Of a DNA stretch of 64,000 nucleotides, positions 56,156 to 64,000 are shown piece by piece; positions within the stretch are counted from its first letter, which is position 1, and the number at the start of each line of letters is the position of its first letter. Where the stretch lies: contig NZ_CP094351.1 of assembly GCF_022807995.1 (NCBI RefSeq), positions 837,001 through 901,000 on the forward strand. The letters run 5' to 3'. The DNA comes from Pseudomonas orientalis. GTDB taxonomy: Bacteria; Pseudomonadota; Gammaproteobacteria; Pseudomonadales; Pseudomonadaceae. The notes under the pieces were generated by a model. It ran no database searches and had not been told where the DNA came from. It saw nothing but the letters and a program-made list of their open reading frames with translations. Made by a program: the position numbers and the translations under genes.

Positions 56156-57151
56156 TCAGGCCTCGTGAATACGCTGCTTGAAGGTTCGGCTGATGCCGTG
56201 TACGCCGGGTTCATACTGTTCTTCTTCAATGGCCGCGAGGGCCAGGCGCAGGGCGGTGTCGGCGATCAGTTGATGCTGCTGGGCCATGGCGTTGACCGGC
56301 AGCGGCAGGAAGTCCAGCAACTGCGTATCGCCGAAGGTGCCCAGGCGCAGGGGCCGCGACTTGAGCGGGAAGTCGTGCAGGGCGTCAAACACACCTTGCA
56401 GCAGCACGTAGGAGGTGGTCACCAGAGCGTCAGGCAGATGCCCCAGGCGCTGCAGTAATTGCTCCATCAGCTGTCGCCCGCAGTCACGGCTGAAGGCTTC
56501 GCCCTGTTCGATGATGACCTCGCCGGTGAAGCCTTGCAGGGCTTCACGGAAACCAGCGGCACGTTCCTGGCTGATACTCAGCTCCGGATGTGCGCCGATC
56601 AGTGCGATTTGCTTGGGCAACGGTTGCAGCAGGCTGCCGGTGAGCTGCTGGCAGGCTTGGCGGTCATCGCTGACCACCGAGCAGAACTGACTGGGTTCCA
56701 TGACCCGGTCGATGGCGATCACCGGCAAGCCTTTGGCTTGCAGCTCGCGATAGCTGTCATCCTCGGCCGGCAGGCAACTGGCGACAAACAGCGCATCGCA
56801 ACGCCGGGCGCGGAACAGTTGCAGCAACTGGCGCTCGCTGTCAGCCTCGTCATCGGAGCTGGCGATCAGCAATTGATAGCCGCGCGCCCGTGCGCCTTGT
56901 TCGAGCAACTTGGCAATCCGTGCGTAACTGGGGTTCTCCAGGTCCGGCAGGATAAAGCCCAGGGTGCGCGTGTGCCGGCTGCGCAATCCGGCCGCTTGTG
57001 GGTTAGGTGTAAAACCGTGGGCCTGGACCACTGCCCGCACCCGCTCCACCGTCGCGGAGCTGATGCGTTGTTGTTCGGCCTTGCCATTGATGACATAGCT
57101 GGCGGTGGTCACGGACACACCGGCCAGACGTGCGATATCACTGAGTTTCAA
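56156..57151 (-). CDS. cra: Catabolite repressor-activator Cra (FruR)
   Basis: 331 residues. The LacI-family HTH starts LKLSDIARLAGVSVTTASYVINGKA, followed by a periplasmic-binding-protein-like effector domain. The start is TTG at 57151, with AAGGA nine bases upstream; no ATG lies close by. In P. putida Cra binds one operator before fruBKA and is released by fructose 1-phosphate. The gene is divergent from fruB with the operator between. Confidence 0.95.
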   Translation of the reverse strand: MKLSDIARLAGVSVTTASYVINGKAEQQRISSATVERVRAVVQAHGFTPNPQAAGLRSRHTRTLGFILPDLENPSYARIAKLLEQGARARGYQLLIASSDDEADSERQLLQLFRARRCDALFVASCLPAEDDSYRELQAKGLPVIAIDRVMEPSQFCSVVSDDRQACQQLTGSLLQPLPKQIALIGAHPELSISQERAAGFREALQGFTGEVIIEQGEAFSRDCGRQLMEQLLQRLGHLPDALVTTSYVLLQGVFDALHDFPLKSRPLRLGTFGDTQLLDFLPLPVNAMAQQHQLIADTALRLALAAIEEEQYEPGVHGISRTFKQRIHEA

Positions 57152-57295
57152 ACCGGGTTTCCTTGTTTTTTTGAGCGTGCCCCGACATTTTGTCCAATCG
57201 TAACCGATTCCCGCATACGACCAATGTCCCACAACAGGCGCCGAGTGGCCCTTCAAGCTTGCGCAATTAACGCGTAATCTGCCATAAATTCTAGA

Positions 57296-57307
57296 TTAAA
57301 CGTTTCA
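57296..57307. promoter_or_regulatory. Cra operator
   Basis: TTAAACGTTTCA is an exact match to the operator established for P. putida Cra upstream of fruB. It lies 138-149 bases before the fruB start and 145 bases before the cra start, so it can serve both. Confidence 0.9.
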
Positions 57308-57409
57308 GCAAGGGTATTTTTACGATGTTCGCCGCTGAGTGGCTACTGCCAACTGACCGCTCAGTCAGTTACTTTCGAACACCGCTAAGCTGATTTATTC
57401 AAAACAATA

Positions 57410-57436
57410 CCTAGTGCGCACCTCGCACTAACTAGG
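57410..57436 (+). promoter_or_regulatory. Alternative hairpins over the fruB ribosome-binding site
   Basis: TAGTGCG (57412-57418) pairs with CGCACTA (57424-57430), leaving the RBS AGGAG (57434-57438) free. CCTAGT (57410-57415) can instead pair with ACTAGG (57431-57436), covering part of it. The two stems share bases and exclude each other. Confidence 0.45.
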
Positions 57437-57444
57437 AGAACGGC

Positions 57445-60303
57445 ATGCTCGAGCTCACTGTAGAGCAGATATCCATGGGCCAGGTGGCGGTGGATAAATC
57501 TGCGGCCTTGCACCTGCTCGCGGAAAAACTGGTGGCCGATGGCCTGGTTGCCGACGGTTATCTCGGTGGCTTGCAAGCCCGTGAAGCCCAAGGCTCGACC
57601 TTTCTTGGCCAAGGCATCGCCATTCCTCACGGCACCCCGGAAACCCGCGACCAAGTGTTTTCCACTGGCGTGCGTCTGTTGCAGTTTCCCGAAGGCGTTG
57701 ACTGGGGCGACGGCCAGGTGGTGTACCTGGCAATCGGGATTGCCGCCAAATCCGATGAGCACTTGCGTCTTTTGCAATTGCTGACCCGCGCCCTGGGTGA
57801 AACCGACCTCGGCCAGGCGCTGCGTCGTGCCGGTTCCGCCGAGGCCTTGCTGAAACTGCTGCAAGGCGCGCCGCAGGAGCTGGCACTGGATGCCCAGATG
57901 ATCAGCCTCGGCGTGTCGGCCGATGATTTCGAGGAACTGGTGTGGCGAGGCGCGCGCCTGTTGCGCCAGGCCGATTGCGTGAGCAACGGGTTTGCCGCCG
58001 TGTTGCAGCAAGTCGATGCACTGCCCCTGGGCGATGGGCTGTGGTGGCTGCACAGCGAGCAGACGGTCAAGCGTCCGGGCCTGGCGTTCGTCACGCCGGA
58101 CAAACCCATGCGCTACCTGGGCCAGCCCCTCAATGGCCTGTTCTGCCTGGCCAGCCTGGGCGAAGCGCATCAGGCGCTGCTCGAGCGCCTGTGCGCCTTG
58201 CTGATCGAAGGGCGCGGCCAGGAATTGGGCCGCGCCACCAGCAGTCGTGCCGTGCTTGAAGTGCTGGGTGGCGAACTGCCGCCCGACTGGCCCAGCGCCC
58301 GCATCACCCTGGCCAACGCTCACGGCCTGCATGCGCGCCCGGCGAAAATCCTCGCGCAACTGGCGAAAAGTTTTGACGGCGATATCCGTGTGCGCATTGT
58401 CGATGGGCCGGTCGGTGCGGTGTCGGTCAAAAGCCTGAGCAAGCTGTTGAGCCTCGGCGCGCGGCGGGGCCAGGTGCTGGAATTCGTCGCCGAGCCGAGC
58501 ATTGCCGGGGATGCGCTGCCGGCCCTGTTGGCCGCAATTGAAGAAGGCCTGGGCGAAGAAGTCGAGCCGTTGCCGACCGTCAGCGCCCAGCCCGCCACCG
58601 TCGATATCGAACCGGTCATCAGCGCGCCGCTGTCCGGTAGCCAGATCCAGGCGATTGCCGCCGCGCCCGGTATCGCCATCGGCCCCGCGCATATTCAGGT
58701 GCAACAGGTCTTCGACTATCCCTTGCGCGGTGAGTCTTGCGCCGTTGAGCGCCAGCGCCTGCACACCGCGCTGAGTGATGTACGTGGCGATATCGAGGGC
58801 CTGATCGAACGCAGCCAGTCCAAGGCGATTCGCGAGATCTTCATCACTCACCAGGAAATGCTCGACGACCCGGAGCTGACCGACGAAGTCGATACGCGCC
58901 TCAAGCAAGGCGAAAGCGCCGAAGCGGCCTGGATGAGCGTGATCGAAGCGGCCGCCAGGCAGCAGGAGTCGTTGCAGGATGTCCTGCTTGCCGAGCGCGC
59001 CGCCGACCTGCGCGACATCGGTCGCCGCGTACTGGCGCAACTGTGTGGTGTCGACACCGCGCAGGAGCCCAGTGAGCCCTACATTCTGGTGATGGACGAA
59101 GTCGGTCCTTCGGACGTTGCGCGCCTGGACCCGGCCCGTGTCGCCGGCATTCTCACGGCCCGTGGCGGCGCCACGGCCCACAGCGCCATCGTCGCCCGCG
59201 CGCTTGGCATTCCCGCGCTGGTCGGTGCCGGCGCAGCGGTGTTGCTGCTTAAGGCCGGCACGCCGTTGTTGCTCGACGGCCAGCGCGGACGCCTGCATGT
59301 CGACCCCGATGCCGCCACCCTGCAACGCGCGACTGTTGAGCGCGACACCCGCGAACAACGCCTTCAAGCCGCCTCCGCACAACGCCATGAACCGGCGCTG
59401 ACCCGCGACGGCCACGCGGTGGAAGTGTTCGCCAATATCGGCGAAAGCGCCGGCGTGGCCGCAGCGGTGGAGCAGGGCGCCGAAGGCATCGGCCTGTTGC
59501 GCACCGAGCTGATTTTCATGGCCCACCCCCAGGCGCCGGACGAAGCCACCCAGGAAGCCGAATACCGCCGCGTACTCGACGGCCTCGACGGGCGCCCGCT
59601 GGTGGTGCGTACCCTCGATGTGGGCGGCGATAAACCGCTGCCGTACTGGCCGATTGCCGAGGAAGAAAACCCCTTCCTCGGTGTGCGCGGCATTCGCCTG
59701 ACCCTGCAACGCCCGCAAATCATGGAAGCGCAACTGCGTGCGCTGTTGCGTTCGGCGGACAGCCGGCCGTTGCGCATCATGTTCCCCATGGTCGGCAGCG
59801 TGGATGAATGGCGCGCCGCCCGGGATATGACCGAGCGTCTGCGCCTGGAAATCCCGGTGGCCGACCTGCAACTGGGGATCATGATCGAGGTGCCGTCGGC
59901 CGCGTTGCTGGCGCCGGTGCTCGCCCGGGAAGTCGACTTTTTCAGTGTCGGCACCAACGACCTGACCCAATACACCCTGGCCATCGACCGTGGCCACCCG
60001 ACGTTGTCGGCCCAGGCCGATGGCCTGCACCCGGCCGTGCTGCAACTGATCGACATCACCGTGCGTGCCGCCCATGCCCATGGCAAATGGGTCGGCGTGT
60101 GCGGCGAGCTGGCGGCGGACCCGCTGGCGGTACCGGTGCTGATTGGCTTGGGCGTGGATGAGTTGAGCGTGTCGGCGCGCAGCATTCCCGAAGTGAAGGC
60201 GCGGGTACGTGAATTCAGCCTGAGCCAGGCCCAGGGCCTGGCGCAACAGGCACTCGCGGTGGGTTCGCCCGCCGAAGTACGTGCTCTAGTGGAGGCCGTG
60301 TAG
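57445..60303 (+). CDS. fruB: Fructose PTS triphosphoryl-transfer protein (EIIA-HPr-EI)
   Basis: 952 residues. EIIA-Fru with His62 (GIAIPHGTPE), an HPr domain with His296 (HGLHARPA), and a complete Enzyme I with His579 (GGATAHSAIVARALG). One polypeptide carries phosphate from PEP to the EIIB of FruA. GAGAACGGC lies before the ATG. The stop abuts the fruK start with no gap. This is the Pseudomonas FruB layout. Confidence 0.98.
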   Translation: MLELTVEQISMGQVAVDKSAALHLLAEKLVADGLVADGYLGGLQAREAQGSTFLGQGIAIPHGTPETRDQVFSTGVRLLQFPEGVDWGDGQVVYLAIGIAAKSDEHLRLLQLLTRALGETDLGQALRRAGSAEALLKLLQGAPQELALDAQMISLGVSADDFEELVWRGARLLRQADCVSNGFAAVLQQVDALPLGDGLWWLHSEQTVKRPGLAFVTPDKPMRYLGQPLNGLFCLASLGEAHQALLERLCALLIEGRGQELGRATSSRAVLEVLGGELPPDWPSARITLANAHGLHARPAKILAQLAKSFDGDIRVRIVDGPVGAVSVKSLSKLLSLGARRGQVLEFVAEPSIAGDALPALLAAIEEGLGEEVEPLPTVSAQPATVDIEPVISAPLSGSQIQAIAAAPGIAIGPAHIQVQQVFDYPLRGESCAVERQRLHTALSDVRGDIEGLIERSQSKAIREIFITHQEMLDDPELTDEVDTRLKQGESAEAAWMSVIEAAARQQESLQDVLLAERAADLRDIGRRVLAQLCGVDTAQEPSEPYILVMDEVGPSDVARLDPARVAGILTARGGATAHSAIVARALGIPALVGAGAAVLLLKAGTPLLLDGQRGRLHVDPDAATLQRATVERDTREQRLQAASAQRHEPALTRDGHAVEVFANIGESAGVAAAVEQGAEGIGLLRTELIFMAHPQAPDEATQEAEYRRVLDGLDGRPLVVRTLDVGGDKPLPYWPIAEEENPFLGVRGIRLTLQRPQIMEAQLRALLRSADSRPLRIMFPMVGSVDEWRAARDMTERLRLEIPVADLQLGIMIEVPSAALLAPVLAREVDFFSVGTNDLTQYTLAIDRGHPTLSAQADGLHPAVLQLIDITVRAAHAHGKWVGVCGELAADPLAVPVLIGLGVDELSVSARSIPEVKARVREFSLSQAQGLAQQALAVGSPAEVRALVEAV

Positions 60304-61224
60304 ATGGCAAGGATTTTGACCCTGACGCTGAATCCGGCGTTGGACCTCACGGTACGCCTGGCGCGCCTGGAACCCGGTGAAGTCAACCGCAGCGAAACGC
60401 TCATCACCCATGCCGCCGGCAAGGGCGTGAACGTGGCGCAGGTGTTGGCCGATCTGGGCCACGAGCTGACGGTGGGCGGCTTTCTGGGCGAAGGCAACCC
60501 GCAGGCTTTCGAGGCACTGATTGCACAGCGTGGTTTCACGGACGCATTTGTTCGTGTGCCCGGCGAAACCCGAAGCAATATCAAGATTGCCGAACACGAT
60601 GGCCGCGTCACCGATATCAACGCACCCGGACCTGAGGTGTCGGCGCAGGCGCAGAACGCGTTGCTTGAGAAACTGGCGCGGATTGCCACGGGGTTTGATG
60701 CCGTGGTGGTGGCCGGCAGCTTGCCGAGGGGCGTGAGCCCGCAATGGTTTCAGGCACTGATCGAGCAGCTGAAAAGCCTCGGTTTGAAAGTGGCCCTGGA
60801 CACCAGTGGAGAAGCGTTGCGCGCCGGGTTGAAGGCAGGCCCCTGGATGGTCAAGCCCAACACTGAAGAACTTGCCCAGGCGCTGGATAACGCCACGGAC
60901 GCCATCCACCAGTTGCATCAACAGGGTGTGGAACATGTGGTGGTCTCCGACGGTGCCGCCGGCGTGAGCTGGTACAGCTCGGGGGCGAGCCTGCAGGCCA
61001 AGCCGCCCAAGGTGACGGTTGCCAGCACCGTAGGCGCCGGCGACTCGCTGCTGGCGGGCATGCTCCACGGCCTGCTGCGCGACGAAGCGCCCGAGCAGAC
61101 CCTGCGCCGCGCCACGGCGATTGCCGCGATGGCGGTGACGCAGATCGGTTTTGGCATCAGCGATGACGCGCAGTTGGCGCGTCTCGAAAGCGGCGTCGCT
61201 GTGCGCACGCTGACCGAACAATAA
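60304..61224 (+). CDS. fruK: 1-phosphofructokinase
   Basis: 306 residues. PfkB-family sugar kinase with the N-terminal LTLNPALDLTVRL, AGKGVNVAQVL and the C-terminal GAGDSLLAGMLHG motif bearing the catalytic Asp near 246. It converts fructose 1-phosphate to fructose 1,6-bisphosphate. It starts immediately after the fruB stop and is followed by fruA within 12 bases. Confidence 0.98.
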   Translation: MARILTLTLNPALDLTVRLARLEPGEVNRSETLITHAAGKGVNVAQVLADLGHELTVGGFLGEGNPQAFEALIAQRGFTDAFVRVPGETRSNIKIAEHDGRVTDINAPGPEVSAQAQNALLEKLARIATGFDAVVVAGSLPRGVSPQWFQALIEQLKSLGLKVALDTSGEALRAGLKAGPWMVKPNTEELAQALDNATDAIHQLHQQGVEHVVVSDGAAGVSWYSSGASLQAKPPKVTVASTVGAGDSLLAGMLHGLLRDEAPEQTLRRATAIAAMAVTQIGFGISDDAQLARLESGVAVRTLTEQ

Positions 61225-61235
61225 GAGGGTTTGTG

Positions 61236-62939
61236 ATGAAGTTAGCCATTGTTACCGCCTGCCCGAACGGCATGGTCACCAGTGTGCTGTGCGCCCGCTT
61301 GCTGGACGCTGCCGCGCAACGCCAGGGCTGGAGCACCAGTGTCGAAGTGGTGGACGTGCAACGCCCGGAGAGCCAGCTGTCCCAGGCGACCCTCGATGAC
61401 GCCGAATGGGTATTGCTGGTCAGCAGCACGCCGGTGGATATGCAGCGTTTTGTCGGCAAGCGCGTGTTCCAGAGCACGCCGGCCCAGGCGCTGGCGGATG
61501 TCGATGCGGTATTGCGTCGAGGCGCCGAGGAGGCGCAGGTCTATGTGGCGACGGATGCACCGGCCAAGCATGCGCCGCGCATTGTCGCGATTACTGCTTG
61601 TCCCACCGGCGTTGCCCACACGTTCATGGCCGCCGAGGCCTTGCAGCAGACCGCCAAGCGCCTGGGCTACGACTTGCAGGTCGAGACCCAGGGTTCGGTC
61701 GGTGCGCGCACGCCGTTGAGTCCGCAGGCCATCGTCGATGCCGACGTGGTGCTGCTGGCGGCGGATATTGAAGTCGCTACCGAGCGCTTCGCCGGCAAGA
61801 AGATCTACCGCTGCGGCACCGGCATTGCCCTCAAGCAATCGGAAGCCACCCTCAACAAGGCGCTGGCCGAAGGCGTGGTGGAAAGCGCGGGCAGCGGTGC
61901 GGTGGCCAAGTCGGAGAAAACCGGCGTGTACAAACACCTGCTCACCGGGGTGTCGTTCATGTTGCCGATGGTGGTGGCGGGTGGTTTGTTGATCGCCCTG
62001 TCCTTTGTATTCGGCATCCATGCCTTCGAGGAGAAAGGCACCCTGGCGGCGGCGCTGAAAACCGTCGGCGACCAGGCGTTCATGCTGATGGTGCCGTTGC
62101 TTGCAGGCTACATCGCTTACTCGATTGCCGATCGTCCAGGCCTGGCGCCGGGCATGATCGGCGGGTTGCTGGCGGGCACGCTGGGCGCCGGGTTCATCGG
62201 TGGGATCTTCGCCGGTTTCCTGGCCGGCTACAGCGTCAAGCTGATCACACGGGCGGTGCGTTTGCCGCAAAGCCTGGAGGCGCTCAAGCCGATTCTGATC
62301 ATCCCGTTGCTGGCCAGTTTGTTCACTGGCCTGGCCATGATCTATCTGGTCGGCCCACCGGTGGCGCGCGTGCTGACCGGGCTGACGGATTTTCTCAGCA
62401 CCATGGGCACTACCAACGCGGTGCTATTGGGCATCCTGTTGGGCGGCATGATGTGCGTCGATCTGGGCGGGCCGATCAACAAGGCGGCCTATGCGTTTTC
62501 CGTCGGCCTGCTGGCGGCTTCAAGCGGGGCGCCGATGGCCGCGACCATGGCCGCCGGCATGGTGCCGCCGATTGGCATGGGCATCGCGACGTTCCTGGCC
62601 CGGCGCAAGTTCGCCCAGACTGAGCGCGAAGCCGGCAAGGCCGCGATGATTCTCGGGATGTGCTTTATCTCCGAAGGCGCCATTCCGTTTGCGGCCAAGG
62701 ACCCGCTGCGGGTGATCCCGGCCAGCATTGCCGGAGGGACGTTGACGGGGGCATTGTCGATGTACTTCGGTTGCAAACTGGCCGCGCCTCACGGTGGGTT
62801 GTTCGTGCTGGTGATTCCGAACGCGATGAATCATGCGCTGCTGTATCTGCTGGCGATTGTGGCCGGCAGTGTGCTGACCGGTGTGGTGTATGCGCTGCTC
62901 AAGCGCCCGGAAGCAGTGGAACTGGCCGTCACTGCCTGA
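61236..62939 (+). CDS. fruA: Fructose PTS permease EIIBC
   Basis: 567 residues. Two EIIB-type domains in a row, VTACPNGMVTSVLC near residue 10 and the active ITACPTGVAHTFMAAE near 122, then an EIIC domain of about ten transmembrane segments. It imports fructose as fructose 1-phosphate. An in-frame GTG three bases earlier is a possible start. It closes the fruBKA operon; a REPIN follows 15 bases after the stop. Confidence 0.98.
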   Translation: MKLAIVTACPNGMVTSVLCARLLDAAAQRQGWSTSVEVVDVQRPESQLSQATLDDAEWVLLVSSTPVDMQRFVGKRVFQSTPAQALADVDAVLRRGAEEAQVYVATDAPAKHAPRIVAITACPTGVAHTFMAAEALQQTAKRLGYDLQVETQGSVGARTPLSPQAIVDADVVLLAADIEVATERFAGKKIYRCGTGIALKQSEATLNKALAEGVVESAGSGAVAKSEKTGVYKHLLTGVSFMLPMVVAGGLLIALSFVFGIHAFEEKGTLAAALKTVGDQAFMLMVPLLAGYIAYSIADRPGLAPGMIGGLLAGTLGAGFIGGIFAGFLAGYSVKLITRAVRLPQSLEALKPILIIPLLASLFTGLAMIYLVGPPVARVLTGLTDFLSTMGTTNAVLLGILLGGMMCVDLGGPINKAAYAFSVGLLAASSGAPMAATMAAGMVPPIGMGIATFLARRKFAQTEREAGKAAMILGMCFISEGAIPFAAKDPLRVIPASIAGGTLTGALSMYFGCKLAAPHGGLFVLVIPNAMNHALLYLLAIVAGSVLTGVVYALLKRPEAVELAVTA

Positions 62940-62953
62940 CGCGGTAAAAAAAT

Positions 62954-63040
62954 GTGGGAGGGGGCTTGCCCCCGATAGCGGTGTGTCAGCCAGCTTATTT
63001 GCAGCTGACACACTGCCATCGGGGTCAAGCCCCCTTCCAC
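62954..63040. repeat. REPIN (inverted REP pair)
   Basis: Left arm canonical, right arm slightly degenerate (GGGGTCAAGCCCCCTTCCAC). It lies after fruA. Confidence 0.9.
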
Positions 63041-63132
63041 ATTTGGATTTGCATTGGCGGTAAGGGCGGTGTCATATCCGCTTCATCCCATCATGCTTAA
63101 GTTGGCCTTTTGATACTCAAGAGGGCACCCGC

Positions 63133-64000
63133 ATGAGCCACTTCGATCTCGGCCGTCGCCGCGTGATGCAAGCTGTCGGCGCAGGCCTGCTGCTGCCGGG
63201 CCTGGCGCCTGCGGTGATTGCGTCGGTCAAGGACCGCCCGCTGCTCACCGATGGCGTGCAATCGGGGGATTTGCTCGGCGATCGTGCGATGATCTGGAGC
63301 CGCAGCGACCGACCTGCGCGGATGGTGGTGGAGTGGGACACCCGCAGTGTGTTCAGCAACCCGCGCAGATTCGTCTCGCCCCTGGCCGATAACCGCAGCG
63401 ATTTTACCGCCCGCGTCGAACTCACCGGGCTGCCCGCCGACCAGGCGATTTTCTACCGCGTGCATTTCGAAGACGCCCAGACCGGCATCGCCAGCGAGCC
63501 GTGGTTCGGCCACCTGCGCAGCGTGCCGCAACAGCGTCGCGACATCCGCTTTGTGTGGAGTGGCGACACCGTCGGGCAAGGCTTCGGCATCAACCCCGAC
63601 ATCGGCGGCATGCGCATCTATGAAGCCATGCGCCTGCGCCTGCCGGACTTCTTTATCCACAGCGGCGACACCATCTACGCCGACGGCCCGGTGCCGGCGC
63701 AACTGGCCACCGAAGGTGGACGCATCTGGCGCAATATCACCACCGAAGCCAAGAGCAAAGTCGCCGAAACCCTGGATGAGTATCGCGGCAATTACCGCTA
63801 CAACCTGCTGGATGAAAACGTGCGGCGCTTCAATGCCGAGGTGCCGCAGATCTGGCAGTGGGACGATCACGAGGTGATCAATAACTGGTCATCCAGCAAG
63901 CAGTTGGATGAGCGTTACCAGACCCGCGACATCAACACCCTGGTCGGTCGCGCGCGTCAGGCCTGGCTGGAATATTCACCGATGCGTCGGCAAAGCGCCG
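63133..64000 (+). CDS. phoD: PhoD-family alkaline phosphatase, 3' end outside window
   Basis: 289 residues visible, open to the window edge. A twin-arginine signal (GRRRVMQAVGAGLLLPGLAP) is followed by the N-terminal PhoD domain and the metallophosphatase region with FVWSGDTVGQ, FFIHSGDTIYADGP and WDDHEVINNW, the metal-ligand motifs of PhoD. It would be exported folded by the Tat system and hydrolyse phosphodiesters or monoesters with Ca/Fe. AAGAGGG before the ATG. Confidence 0.93.
   Translation, partial: MSHFDLGRRRVMQAVGAGLLLPGLAPAVIASVKDRPLLTDGVQSGDLLGDRAMIWSRSDRPARMVVEWDTRSVFSNPRRFVSPLADNRSDFTARVELTGLPADQAIFYRVHFEDAQTGIASEPWFGHLRSVPQQRRDIRFVWSGDTVGQGFGINPDIGGMRIYEAMRLRLPDFFIHSGDTIYADGPVPAQLATEGGRIWRNITTEAKSKVAETLDEYRGNYRYNLLDENVRRFNAEVPQIWQWDDHEVINNWSSSKQLDERYQTRDINTLVGRARQAWLEYSPMRRQSA

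Noticed and set aside
57385..60246. A 953-codon open frame antisense to fruB, and a similar one of 840 codons antisense to clpB (37027-39549)
   Set aside because: Both are products of strong codon bias on the coding strand, with no recognisable domain and no promoter or RBS evidence.
9718..63040. Repeated GTGGGAGG elements as a CRISPR array
   Set aside because: The copies are dispersed over 53 kb, each is an inverted pair, and there are no regular spacers or cas genes.

Overview
The window is a GC-rich chromosomal segment of a fluorescent pseudomonad, most likely of the Pseudomonas fluorescens group. Three things point there. Gene order follows the Pseudomonas core (ispH next to minor pilins; pilA-pilC-pilD-coaE-yacG; nadC-DUF1631-ampD-ampE-chemoreceptor; cra/fruBKA). 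A TTAAACGTTTCA Cra operator precedes fruB. Eight copies of a mirrored GTGGGAGGGGG...CCCCCTCCCAC repeat pair (REPIN type) sit between genes. I see no prophage, insertion sequence, integron, CRISPR array or rRNA.

Layout. 1-7542: a tightly packed minus-strand block with a DNA photolyase, a MerR/LitR-like regulator, DUF523/DUF1722, NTF2-like, SDR, FAD amine-oxidase-like and DUF1365 proteins, plus a renalase-like flavoprotein with a small Trp-rich protein. Paired TGTACA-type half-sites with a constant 12-bp gap lie in both control regions. I read this as a light/photo-oxidative stress regulon. 7755-9694: a TIGR01777 epimerase and hemH. 9693-10034: a tandem duplication carrying a REPIN and the end of a TonB receptor gene. 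9993-24677: TonB receptor, algW, Nif3-like protein, cysD/cysNC (sulfate activation), a PlsC-like acyltransferase, pta, DUF3565, slyD, rpsT, murJ, ribF. 24692-29601: ileS-lspA-fkpB-ispH.

29613-32474: minor pilin genes (fimT, pilV, pilW, pilX, pilE) without pilY1. 32537-39552: thiO, PP0621-like, bamD, rluD, pgeF, and clpB behind a strong RpoH-type promoter. 39855-40268: tRNA-Asn, tRNA-Pro, tRNA-Lys and a second identical tRNA-Pro. 40447-43760: type II NADH dehydrogenase and small conserved Pseudomonas genes. 43757-47397: yacG-coaE-pilD-pilC facing pilA and tRNA-Thr, with pilB missing. 47571-56153: a small acidic protein, nadC, DUF1631, ampD-ampE, a chemoreceptor, a small zinc-ribbon membrane protein and a TatD hydrolase. 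56156-62939: the fructose PTS locus cra / fruB-fruK-fruA. 63133-end: the start of a PhoD-type alkaline phosphatase.

Most of the window is housekeeping. The parts most worth attention are the photolyase/LitR block with its operators, the REPIN-linked duplication of a receptor gene tail, the reduced type IV pilus gene set, and the leader RNA of fruB.
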